Source: Polyangium sp. y55x31 (GTDB taxonomy: Bacteria > Myxococcota_A > Polyangia > Polyangiales > Polyangiaceae). Taken from it: a DNA stretch of 64,000 bases. The position numbers and the translations under genes are program-made. The stretch covers positions 62,001 through 126,000 of the forward strand of contig NZ_JARZHG010000019.1 of NCBI RefSeq assembly GCF_029946505.1, written 5' to 3'. The notes below the pieces were generated by a model. The model saw nothing but the letters and a program-made list of their open reading frames with translations. It was not told where the DNA came from and made no database searches. Shown piece by piece: positions 8,549 to 16,928 of this stretch; position 1 is the first letter of the stretch; each line of letters opens with the position of its first letter.

Positions 8549-9349
8549 CACCGGCATCCCTCCGGAGCCACGCCGCAGCTCTTCAGGAGCGCGTCCGTCA
8601 CCTGACCTCGCGCGCTGTAGTAACAGGCGGGGCGGCGCCGACAGGCGCCCGATGCTCGGCGGTGAAGCCGCCGCTGGCACCGTCGATGGGACGCCCTGTC
8701 CCCTGAATCGTTCCCGCAGCCGCGCGAGCCCTGCCCGCACCAGCGCGCGTGCCCTCTCCCCGTTCTCCAGCCCGAGCTGCATCGCGATCGCGTCGAATGG
8801 CTCGTCTTCCATCCACATCCGGACTGCTCTCCGCATCGGGTCTGGAAAGGTGTCCATGAATGCCGACACCTCGGTCATCAGCCGGTGGAGCGTCACGGCG
8901 TCGGTGAGCGGCGGCCGCGCGCCCGCTTCGGTGATGGCGTCGAGCCGCTCCGCTCCCGTGACCAGATCACGCTTGCTCCGCCGCAGATCCGGCTTGGTCG
9001 TGATTTCGTACCCCGCTCGTTCGATTGCGGCGTGGATTTGCGTGGGCCGAGCCGTGCCCGGCAGGTATTCCACGCCGAGCACCAGCGTCCGTTCGTCGAG
9101 CTCCGCCGTCAGCACGACCGGAAGGCCGCGCACGGCCCCCTCGAGCGCCTCGCGCGGGACGCTGGCGCCGCGACCCCGCTCCAGGCCATATGTCACGCGC
9201 ACGCTGGTCGACCAGCCCAAGCGCTGCTTCACGTGGTCCTTCACAGCGAAACGCGTGAGTGACAGCAACCACCCCCGAAGGGGCGTCTCTTCGACGAAGA
9301 TCCCGACGAAGCGGCGGCGCGGAAGTGTCGTCCTCCAGCTCGCTACCAT
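8462..9349 (-). CDS. ECF-like sigma factor with HMA-like insert, damaged at both ends
   Basis: The 295-residue frame shows a partial sigma region 2 (FVEETPLRGWLLSLTRFAVK, about 18-37) and a region 4-like helix-turn-helix segment (about 155-216, with FPDPMRRAVRMWMEDEPFDA). Between them, about residues 63-117, is a segment resembling a heavy-metal-associated (HMA) fold that ends in IHAAIERAGYEIT, but the metal-binding CxxC is absent. The N-terminus looks incomplete: plausible upstream coding (EEEADAALVEGAVRLVHG) lies in another frame, so a frameshift is likely. From about residue 262 the frame runs into element copy A. Downstream neighbour of DsbA and peroxiredoxin genes on the same strand. It may be a pseudogene. 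Confidence 0.45.
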   Translation of the reverse strand: MVASWRTTLPRRRFVGIFVEETPLRGWLLSLTRFAVKDHVKQRLGWSTSVRVTYGLERGRGASVPREALEGAVRGLPVVLTAELDERTLVLGVEYLPGTARPTQIHAAIERAGYEITTKPDLRRSKRDLVTGAERLDAITEAGARPPLTDAVTLHRLMTEVSAFMDTFPDPMRRAVRMWMEDEPFDAIAMQLGLENGERARALVRAGLARLRERFRGQGVPSTVPAAASPPSIGRLSAPPRLLLQRARSGDGRAPEELRRGSGGMPVRLAKGQRCSHSSRRRRRKHEPSRGVSVL

Positions 9350-9520
9350 GGACGAGGCGCACGGCTCCCTCGACGAGCGCCGCGTCGGCCTCCTCCTCCG
9401 GCGCCGGCCGGCGGGAGAGATAAGCGTGGAGGTTGCATGTACCGCTGGTCCGCGCGCTTGACGCTCGCGCTCGCCCCCGAGGACTCTCGTCGCGATGCCG
9501 TCACGGGGCCCCTGCGACCC

Positions 9521-10123
9521 CTACATGTGCGACTGGGGCCGGCCCATGCGCGGCACGCGGTCGCCTTCCCAGGGAAGCCCCGTCATCGGCTCGATGTCGG
9601 GCCCCGCCCGCCGCTCGATGGCGGCGAGCAGCGCCTCGGCCGTGTAGGCGCCGTTGTGGCGCTCCCCGTTGATGAAGAAGGTCGGGGTGCCGTTCACGCC
9701 ACTGCGCACGCCCTCGATGAAGTCGCGCTGGATCTGCGGCAGGGAGCGGTGCTCCTGGAGGTCGCGCGTGAAGCGGCCCATGTCGAGCCCCAGGTCGGCC
9801 GCGTACGTCAGCAGCGCGGGAGCCTCCAGGTTCTGCTGGTTCTGGAAGAGCACGTCGTGCATCTCCCAGAACTTTCCCTGCGCGCCGGCGGCCTCGGCGG
9901 CCTCCGCGGCCAGCAGCGCGTGCGGGTGGAGCTGGGTGAGGGGGAAGTGGCGGAAGACGAAGCGGACCCGGTCTCCGACAGCGCTCTCGAGCCGCTTCAG
10001 CTCCCAGAAGGCGCGCCCACAGAAGGGACACTCGAAGTCGCCGTACTCCAGGAGGGTGACGGGGGCATCGGCCGGCCCCTTCGCCCAGTCATTGGCGTCC
10101 ACGTTTCTACGAAGTCTGCTCAT
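9521..10123 (-). CDS. DsbA-family thiol oxidoreductase
   Basis: A 200-residue thioredoxin-fold protein. The active site is CPFC in the context DFECPFCGRAFWEL near residue 32-40; the cis-Pro loop is GTPTFFING near 148-156. The central helical insert contains KFWEMHDVLF, typical of DsbA/FrnE-like proteins. No signal peptide is visible from the chosen ATG, so it probably acts in the cytoplasm on dithiol/disulfide exchange. Its start overlaps the stop of the peroxiredoxin gene by 4 bp (ATGA), so the two are translationally coupled. This suggests a role in recycling the peroxiredoxin or in oxidative-stress defence (inference). Confidence 0.88.
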   Translation of the reverse strand: MSRLRRNVDANDWAKGPADAPVTLLEYGDFECPFCGRAFWELKRLESAVGDRVRFVFRHFPLTQLHPHALLAAEAAEAAGAQGKFWEMHDVLFQNQQNLEAPALLTYAADLGLDMGRFTRDLQEHRSLPQIQRDFIEGVRSGVNGTPTFFINGERHNGAYTAEALLAAIERRAGPDIEPMTGLPWEGDRVPRMGRPQSHM

Positions 10124-10695
10124 GTCCGTGCCTCCGGCTGAGGTCGCTGCTGTTGTGGCTGGAAGGTGGGGAACTCCATCTGCTTGCCGGTCAGCCGCTC
10201 GAGCGCGTCGATGACGCCGTCCGCGCCGGGGTTGAGCTCGATGGGCGAGACGTAGCTCCAGTAGATGACGCCCTTGCCGTCGATGACGTAGAGCGCCCGC
10301 TCGCAGATGCCGACGTCCTCCTCGCGGTAGACGTTGTAGCGGCGCGAGACCTCTCCCTTCGGATGGAAGTCGGAGAGGAGCGGAATCTGGATGTGGAGCT
10401 CCTTGGCGAAGGCGATGTGGCTCCAGAGGGAGTCGCACGAGATGCCGAACACCTTCGCGCCGAACTGGCCCAGCACGGGCATCAGCTCGTTGAAGAGCCC
10501 CAGTTCGTTGGTGCAGACGGGGGTGAAGTCCCCCGGGTAAAAGATGAGGACGACCGGCGAGCCCTTGACGTCCGCGAGCGTGATGCGACGCCCGTCGGGG
10601 GTGGCTGGCAGGCCGAGATCGGGTGCACGCGTGCCGGGTGGCAGGCCGCGCGAGCGGATGCCGGAGGCAGGCGGGGGAGGAGCAAGAGTGACCAT
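10120..10695 (-). CDS. Peroxiredoxin (AhpC/TSA family)
   Basis: A 191-residue thiol peroxidase that should reduce hydrogen peroxide or organic peroxides. The peroxidatic cysteine is in FYPGDFTPVCTNELGLF (about residue 61). Further cysteines occur in GISCDSLWSH and VGICERALYVID. The C-terminus has the family segment SPIELNPGADGVIDALERL followed by a Gln/Pro-rich tail. It is the first gene of an operon with the overlapping DsbA-family gene. A 32-bp-spaced pair of 23-bp direct repeats lies directly at the start codon, and a small palindromic element is just upstream, so the native promoter may have been replaced. Confidence 0.92.
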   Translation of the reverse strand: MVTLAPPPPASGIRSRGLPPGTRAPDLGLPATPDGRRITLADVKGSPVVLIFYPGDFTPVCTNELGLFNELMPVLGQFGAKVFGISCDSLWSHIAFAKELHIQIPLLSDFHPKGEVSRRYNVYREEDVGICERALYVIDGKGVIYWSYVSPIELNPGADGVIDALERLTGKQMEFPTFQPQQQRPQPEART

Positions 10696-10750
10696 GTGCT
10701 GACCTCGTTCAATCGCAATGTGATCAGGTGCTGACCGCGTTCAATCGCAA
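10696..10750. repeat. Pair of 23-bp direct repeats at the peroxiredoxin start
   Basis: Two copies (10696-10718 and 10728-10750) differ at one position and are spaced 32 bp start to start, about three helical turns. They touch the peroxiredoxin start codon. They could be a short duplication left by an insertion, or operator sites; the sequence alone cannot decide. Confidence 0.6.
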
Positions 10751-10751
10751 C

Positions 10752-10808
10752 ATGGGGACCGTCCCGCGGCGACGACACCCCACAGCGGTGGAATGTGCGG
10801 TCCCCTGC
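10752..10808. repeat. Short palindromic element (REP/MITE-like)
   Basis: An 8-bp perfect inverted repeat (ggggaccg at 10754-10761, cggtcccc at 10798-10805) bounds about 55 bp. The right edge coincides exactly with the point where the SDR-type coding sequence breaks off. This looks like a small palindromic repeat or remnant of an insertion. Confidence 0.45.
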
Positions 10809-11062
10809 ACGTCGATGCGGCCAAACCAATCGACCACGGCGGCGATGGACCGCTTCGCCTGCGCTTCGCTCGTGACTCGAAGCGGCAAGAAGGCGAGCCT
10901 GTCGTTCGCCGGCCGGCCAATCGCGGACCGCAGCTCCTCCAGGTTGCGCGCCGTGGCGACGACGCGGTCGCCCGCCGCCAGGGCAGCCAGGACGACTCCT
11001 GCGCCGATGCCGCTGCTGGTCCCCGTGACGAACGCAGCGCCGTGTGCATCGAGAAACGCCTT
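10809..11062 (-). pseudogene. Short-chain dehydrogenase fragment (N-terminal part)
   Basis: About 85 codons encode the nucleotide-binding start of an SDR oxidoreductase: VTGTSSGIGAGVVLAALAAG, then VVATARNLEEL, then VVDWFGRIDV. This covers the Rossmann TGxxxGIG motif and the beta-4/alpha-4 part only. The catalytic Ser-Tyr-Lys region is missing because the frame meets the palindromic element at 10808. A normal SDR has about 250 residues, so this is a truncated remnant. Confidence 0.7.
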
Positions 11063-11193
11063 CCCGGCCGAGTGAAGGCGCGCGAACAGGACACGGAGGG
11101 TGCGCAGCCCGGGCGCTTCGATCGTAAAGCAGGCGCAAACAGCACATTCACTGTGTGCGCGTCGTTTTTCGCGGGGCTCCCGGGTACGGCGGA

Positions 11194-11338
11194 TCGGGTC
11201 ACGTGTCGCGCGCGGCATGTCGCCGCTGGGGCCAGTGGATCCGGCGCTCTCGACGACCCTCCCCGCCTGGCATGCGGACAAGAAAAACAGCGGTAACAGA
11301 GCCCCGAGCAAGCGGCGGCTCGCGCCTCGTACGAGCAT
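11194..11338 (-). pseudogene. Lipoprotein N-terminal fragment
   Basis: The frame opens with MLVRGASRRLLGALLPLFFL followed by SACQAG, a classical lipoprotein signal peptide with lipobox. After about 48 residues the sequence loses protein-like character and runs in frame into the SDR fragment. The rest of the original lipoprotein gene appears to be deleted. It could instead be a short real lipoprotein fused by chance to the downstream frame. Confidence 0.35.
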
Positions 11339-11658
11339 CGTCTTCCCCCTTCCACGTTACGCCCCTCGTTATGGCGAGGCATAGTCGGGCGCCTTCGGAT
11401 AAGCTGCTAAGGGGCTTGACGAGTCGTGGTGATCGGGCCCAAGGCAGGCCGCCCAAGAGGCTCCCGATCCAGGCTGGTAGGCATACCGATGTCCCGGGGC
11501 GGCAAGGCGGGCCGAATGACGGCCACGGGTGATGGGTGTTCAGTCGCGATCGTCGCCATCGCCTCGAACGGCCGCCGCGCCTGGGCTCGCCCGCTTTGCC
11601 CTGGGCGGAGTGGGCGCGGCCCGGGCCTTGCTAAACCGGCGCCCCGGAGGCGATATCG
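11339..11658. other. Flank upstream of the alcohol dehydrogenase gene
   Basis: No supported gene. The last bases contain a good ribosome binding site (ggagg, about 10 bases before the ATG at 11659). The promoter of the dehydrogenase gene probably lies here. No terminator or recognisable repeat was seen. Confidence 0.35.
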
Positions 11659-12810
11659 ATGCAAGCCATGACGTACCAGGGCCCCAAGAGGGTCCGGGTC
11701 GAAAACAAGCCCGAGCCGCGGATCGAGCACCCGAACGACGTGATCCTTCGCGTCACGCGGGCCGCGATCTGCGGATCCGACATCCACCTGTATGAAGGGC
11801 TCATCCCCGATACCCGCGTGGGGCACACCTTCGGGCACGAGTTCACCGGCGTGGTCGAAGAGCTCGGGCCCTCGGTCCAGACGCTGAAGCGCGGCGACCG
11901 CGTGGTCGTCCCGTTCAACATCTCCTGCGGCACCTGCTACTTCTGCAAGCGCGGCCTCACCGCCAACTGCGAGAACACGAACCCGAACGCAGACCTGGCT
12001 TGCGGCGTCTACGGCTACTCGCACACGACCGGCGGCTACGACGGCGGCCAGGCCGAATACGTGCGCGTCCCGTTCGCGGACGTCGGGCCGATGAAGATCC
12101 CCGACGACATGGACGACGAGGACGTCCTCTTCCTGAGCGACATCCTCCCGACCGCCTACCAGGGCGCGGAGATGGGCGAGATCGTCGACGGCGACACGGT
12201 GGTCGTCTATGGCGCCGGCCCGGTCGGCATCCTGATCGCGCGTTGCGCCTGGCTCATGGGCGCGGGGCGCGTGATCATGGTCGATCACGTCGACTATCGC
12301 CTGGCGTTCGCGCGCCGCTACGCGCAGGTCGAGACCGTCAACTACCGGCAGGTGGACGATATCGTCCTGCACATCAAGAAAATGACCGACGGGCGCGGCG
12401 CGGACGTATGTATCGACGCGGTCGGCTGCGACGCCTCCGGCTCGCACATGCACACCGTGCTGGGGAAGATCCTCAAGCTCGAGGGCGGCGCGCCGACGGC
12501 GATCGAGTGGTGTATCAACACTGCCCGCAAGGGGGGAAAAATTTCTCTCATCGGCGTGTATGGCCCGCCGTGGAACATGATCCCGATCGGCACCGCGATG
12601 AACAAGGGGCTCACGCTCCGGATGAACCAATGCAACGTCAAGCGGTACATGCCGCACCTGCTCGAGCACATCCGCGCCGGGCGTATCGACGCGAAGGGTA
12701 TCATCTCGCATCGCCTGTCGATTGAAGAGATCCCCTATGGTTACGAGATTTTCACCAAGAAGCAGGACGAGTGCATCAAGTGCGTCATCGTCCCGCCGCG
12801 CGCGGCGTAA
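11659..12810 (+). CDS. Zinc-dependent alcohol dehydrogenase (formaldehyde-dehydrogenase-like)
   Basis: A 383-residue medium-chain dehydrogenase. Catalytic zinc ligands are likely C38 (ICGSD) and H60/E61 (FGHEFTG). The structural zinc lobe has C90, C93, C96 and C104 in CGTCYFCKRGLTANC. The NAD(P) fold shows VVYGAGPVGI and an acidic residue after strand 2 (MVDHVDYR). Its general form matches the threonine-dehydrogenase/glutathione-independent formaldehyde-dehydrogenase group; the substrate cannot be told. A 152-residue membrane protein gene follows after 24 bp and is probably co-transcribed. Confidence 0.9.
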   Translation: MQAMTYQGPKRVRVENKPEPRIEHPNDVILRVTRAAICGSDIHLYEGLIPDTRVGHTFGHEFTGVVEELGPSVQTLKRGDRVVVPFNISCGTCYFCKRGLTANCENTNPNADLACGVYGYSHTTGGYDGGQAEYVRVPFADVGPMKIPDDMDDEDVLFLSDILPTAYQGAEMGEIVDGDTVVVYGAGPVGILIARCAWLMGAGRVIMVDHVDYRLAFARRYAQVETVNYRQVDDIVLHIKKMTDGRGADVCIDAVGCDASGSHMHTVLGKILKLEGGAPTAIEWCINTARKGGKISLIGVYGPPWNMIPIGTAMNKGLTLRMNQCNVKRYMPHLLEHIRAGRIDAKGIISHRLSIEEIPYGYEIFTKKQDECIKCVIVPPRAA

Positions 12811-12834
12811 CGCCACCCGAGGGAGACACGAGCC

Positions 12835-13293
12835 ATGGCAACGATGCAGACCACCCAGACCTCATTCAGCTCCACGACCGCGCTCGGCGTCCCGGATCGC
12901 GGCGTCGATCGCCCCGAGGATCGGCCCGGCGTGCCGATGGAGACGGCGCCCCGCCCGGTCGGGGGCGCGCATTGGACCACGCCCGAGAGGCAAGTGCCGA
13001 CGGTGCCGGTGCTCAAGCGAATGGAGATCGATGCGCTCACGCCGGCCTTCGGCACCGCGCAGCCCCCCAAGGGCCTGAGCGGCGCGATCCGCCGCCTCGC
13101 GTACACCGTCCCGCAACACAAGGCGCGGCGGTGGATGATGCTGCTCATGGCCGATCGCGTCGACGTGATCGAAAACCGGATCGCGAGCGCGCCGAAATGG
13201 CTGGCGGTCGCGCTACCGATCGTCGCGATTGGCGTGGGCATCGGGCTCGCCCGGGGGCGAAAGCGCACCTTCTGGCAACGCGTATTCGCCTGA
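12835..13293 (+). CDS. Hypothetical protein with C-terminal membrane segment
   Basis: A 152-residue protein of unknown function. The first half is Thr/Pro-rich and probably disordered. A basic amphipathic stretch (RRLAYTVPQHKARRWMMLLM, about 85-104) comes next, then one membrane helix (about 124-141, WLAVALPIVAIGVGIGLARG) and a basic tail. It lacks a signal peptide, so it is likely a cytoplasmic protein anchored by its C-terminus. The gene sits 24 bp after the alcohol dehydrogenase gene with a good ribosome binding site (gagggag). No domain is recognised. Confidence 0.7.
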   Translation: MATMQTTQTSFSSTTALGVPDRGVDRPEDRPGVPMETAPRPVGGAHWTTPERQVPTVPVLKRMEIDALTPAFGTAQPPKGLSGAIRRLAYTVPQHKARRWMMLLMADRVDVIENRIASAPKWLAVALPIVAIGVGIGLARGRKRTFWQRVFA

Positions 13294-13410
13294 TCGGCGG
13301 CGCGGAAGTCCGATAACCGCCTGACGGGCGACGGCGCCGCTCGGTGAATGCGAATCCGCCTCGGCGCCGGTGTCTTCCCCTGCCGGGGGCGGCTGATCAG
13401 CGGCCTCGGG

Positions 13411-13672
13411 TTAGGCCTTCTTTCCTCGTTTCGTCAACGCGTCTCCCATGAAGGCGAACGCGTGCCCCACATCGGGCTCGACGCGCGCGAGGGCCTTTGC
13501 GACGGCATAAGCGTCGAGCACCATCTTCCAGGCCGAATGCTCGGCCCGGAGGCGCGAATCCGTGAGCGGGCCGCGTTTTTCCTCGAGCTTCCGTCGAGCC
13601 GCGTCCGAAGCCGTCGATCTCGATCTTCACCTCGTCTTCGAGGTGGATGAGGTCGAGCTGCGCCTTGCCGGG
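13411..13672 (-). pseudogene. Frameshifted fragment of an unknown protein gene
   Basis: The minus strand encodes AQLDLIHLEDEVKIEIDGFG in one frame. Then, after a single-base shift near 13600, it continues as KLEEKRGPLTDSRLRAEHSA and WKMVLDAYAVAKALARVEPD, ending in TKRGKKA and a TAA stop at 13411. The two halves read as one protein with consistent high-GC codon use. The product is not recognised. Upstream it joins a group II intron maturase remnant, so an intron insertion probably broke it. Confidence 0.6.
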
Positions 13673-13770
13673 TAGAAGCGCCCGATTGCCTCCGAGTTGC
13701 CGGCAATGCCGTAATACCCGTAGTGACCGCGCAGCTTCAGCGAAAGACTGCGTTGCTGTTCGCGCATCGG
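13660..13770 (-). mobile_element. Group II intron maturase C-terminal remnant
   Basis: About 33 codons on the minus strand (LKLRGHYGYYGIAGNSEAIG and flanks) match the characteristic C-terminal LRGHYxYYGITGN motif of group II intron reverse transcriptase/maturases. Everything upstream (the RT palm and fingers) is missing. It directly abuts the frameshifted unknown gene at 13411-13672. A separate RT-palm remnant of the same protein family lies at 24642-24920. Confidence 0.75.
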
Positions 13771-13842
13771 GGCCCTGCGAAAGCGATCCCTGGCGGTTCG
13801 CCGTCGCACGACCCACTTCCCGCTGCGCGCGCGTCCCCCAGA

Positions 13843-14090
13843 TGCTCGCGCTTCCGACGAAGAAGTACCTGCTCGAAATGGCCGACCTGTTGTGGCGCCG
13901 CTTCCCCCGCGTGCCTTTGGCGGTTCGGGGTGACGACCGCCCAGCTCTTGCCGCCCTCGCTGCCCGAGCACGATCTCACGGAGATTTCTCTCTTTCCGAT
14001 GACGGTGACGGAGCGCGACGAGCGTATGGCGGCGTTGATCGGTCGGCTCATCGTCAACACGTGCCTCGCGATGAGTGATCCCGCACGGGT
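13843..14090 (+). pseudogene. Frameshifted fragment of an unknown gene
   Basis: One frame reads MLALPTKKYLLEMADLLWRR followed by FPRVPL. About position 13920 the coherent protein continues in another frame (FGVTTAQLLPPSLPEHDLTE, then FPMTVTERDERMAALIGRLI). Codon third positions are G/C-rich in both halves, which supports former coding. No family is recognised and both ends are lost. The rest of the 13.3-14.6 kb stretch holds no intact gene. Confidence 0.35.
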
Positions 14091-14457
14091 ACGCGCGCCG
14101 GCACCGGCGGGCGCACGGGGAGCGAGGAGGCAGGCCGACGCGCGGCGCGGAGGGGCCCCGCCCGAGCTCCGCATGAGCGGCGGTGGGTCACCACTCGCCC
14201 GCAGCCCCGCGAGCGAGGCGAGCGCCACGACCGGTTTCTGCAACCGTGGTGGACAACCGTCCAGAGTCAAAGTGGTGACGCCTTATCGGTTTCTGGAGCT
14301 CGTCGGACAGCGGGGGACGCGCGGGCCAATTCGCGTAGCACGGACGGTGCCTGAGTCGCACACCCCGCGGCGGACTGCCAAGCGGTCGAGATGAGTCGGC
14401 TAGAGGGTCAAGCGGCCTACGGCCATTTCTTCGACCGTACGCCCCCGGCCCTGGGCG

Positions 14458-14607
14458 TTAGCCGCCCATCCCCCGCCGCTCGCGCCCCATTCGCACGCCG
14501 TGCGCCCTGCGAAGCGCAACGAGGATTTGCCAGCCGAAGCAGACGGTTCCCGATATCAGGGCCAGGTAGAACAGTCCCTCACCCACCCCTGTACTGAAGG
14601 GGTCGGG
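14458..14607 (-). pseudogene. C-terminal scrap of a membrane protein
   Basis: A short minus-strand frame ending in TAA at 14458 reads EGLFYLALISGTVCFGWQIL followed by a basic tail (VALRRAHGVRMGRERR). It looks like a last transmembrane helix and its cytoplasmic end. An in-frame stop lies a few codons upstream and no ATG is present, so it is probably the remnant of a larger gene cut near element copy B. Confidence 0.35.
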
Positions 14608-14636
14608 TGGACCGTTGACGCTGGGTCAACCCTTTC

Positions 14637-15613
<977 letters not shown>

Positions 15614-15815
15614 TGACGAGCGCCGCTGGCTGTGGCGGGTAGGCTGGCGGAGCGGCCGAGCTAAACGAGAAAAACAGGCGCTCTCTCCTGAACGAATTGT
15701 GACGCACCGTATCTTGTCGGCGCACCTGCGGGTCGTAGGTTTGTGGGCACGAGGCAGGGTGGAGGCAGGGGGGACGTGTAGGGCAGTGCCCATCGCGCCC
15801 CACCGAGGAGTGCAG

Positions 15816-16913
15816 ATGAACACGATCGCGACGAGCGCGCCGCACGTGGCGCGTATTGCTTCGTTTGCCCTTCGCACCACGCAGCGTGTCAGCCGCGCGT
15901 TGCTCCTCGACCGTCCGTTCCGGTTCTGGGTCAACGAGCTCGCTCCGGTCGCCTCGCGTGTCGAGCTTCGCGCACGCGTCCTTTCGGTGGTCGACGTGAC
16001 CCACGACGTGAAGACATTCGTGCTCGCACCCCGAGTATGGCCCGGTCACCTGCCAGGGCAATGGGTACCGATCGAGATCGAGGTGGACGGCATACGCCTC
16101 CGTCGTTGTTATTCGATCTCCTCCCCACCGAACGACCCCCACGTCGAGATCACCGTCAAGAGAGTCCCCGGCGGCCGCGTCTCGAACTGGATGCATACAC
16201 GTCTTCACGCAGGCGACTTCGTTCGCCTCGGCGCGCCCTCCGGCGACTTCGTCCTCCCCGCGGCGACGCCCGCGAAGCTCCTCCTCCTGAGCGGCGGCAG
16301 CGGGGCGACACCGCTGATCGCGATTCTCCGCGACCTTGCCCATCGGCGCGCGCTCGAGGACGTGACTTATCTCCACGCCGCGCGTTCGCGACGAGACGTC
16401 CTCTTCGCCAGCGAGCTCGCGCGTCTGGGGGCGTTGCACCCCGGGCTCCGGGTGGTGCTCCACCTCGACGACGAGTCGCCACGACTCGATGCCACACAGC
16501 TCTGGGTGTTGGTCCCCGACCTCGCCCACCGCGAGACGTTCCTTTGTGGCCCGACCGGCATGATGGACGCCGTCGCGCCCGCGTTCGTGGGTCTCGAAGG
16601 ACGGTTGCATCACGAGCGATTCGTCGTCGCCAAACCTGCCGCAGCGGCGCCCGGCGCAGGCGCGCTGATTCACCTCGGTCGCTCGAAACGATCCATTACC
16701 ACCACCGGTCGCGGGACACTGCTCGACGAGCTGGAGCAGGCCGGTGAACGCCTCGAATACGGCTGCCGCATGGGCATCTGCAACACCTGCCGGTGCGCCA
16801 AGCGGAGCGGGGTGGTCGAAAACGTCCTGACCGGCGCGATCTCCAACGAACCCGACGACGACATCCGCCTTTGCGTGTCCATCGCCCGCTCTGATCTCAC
16901 GCTCGTCCTCTGA
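15816..16913 (+). CDS. Ferredoxin-reductase-like flavoprotein with C-terminal [2Fe-2S] domain
   Basis: A 365-residue electron-transfer protein. The FAD-binding beta-barrel carries RRCYSISSPP (RxYS motif), and the NAD(P)-binding lobe shows LLSGGSGATPL and FLCGPTGMMD. A plant-type [2Fe-2S] ferredoxin domain closes the protein with the cluster motif YGCRMGICNTCRC and a last Cys in RLCVSIA. The ATG at 15816 is preceded by gaggag. The desaturase gene follows after 15 bp, so the pair is very likely an operon in which this protein passes electrons from NAD(P)H to the di-iron desaturase. Confidence 0.92.
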   Translation: MNTIATSAPHVARIASFALRTTQRVSRALLLDRPFRFWVNELAPVASRVELRARVLSVVDVTHDVKTFVLAPRVWPGHLPGQWVPIEIEVDGIRLRRCYSISSPPNDPHVEITVKRVPGGRVSNWMHTRLHAGDFVRLGAPSGDFVLPAATPAKLLLLSGGSGATPLIAILRDLAHRRALEDVTYLHAARSRRDVLFASELARLGALHPGLRVVLHLDDESPRLDATQLWVLVPDLAHRETFLCGPTGMMDAVAPAFVGLEGRLHHERFVVAKPAAAAPGAGALIHLGRSKRSITTTGRGTLLDELEQAGERLEYGCRMGICNTCRCAKRSGVVENVLTGAISNEPDDDIRLCVSIARSDLTLVL

Positions 16914-16928
16914 TCCGACAGGCCTCCG

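Noticed and set aside
10696-10750. CRISPR or phage attachment site at the peroxiredoxin start
   Set aside because: Only two imperfect copies with a 9-bp gap and no integrase or cas genes in the neighbourhood.
12342-12704. Minus-strand gene of 120 codons within the alcohol dehydrogenase
   Set aside because: Fully antisense to a well-conserved dehydrogenase; no independent motif.
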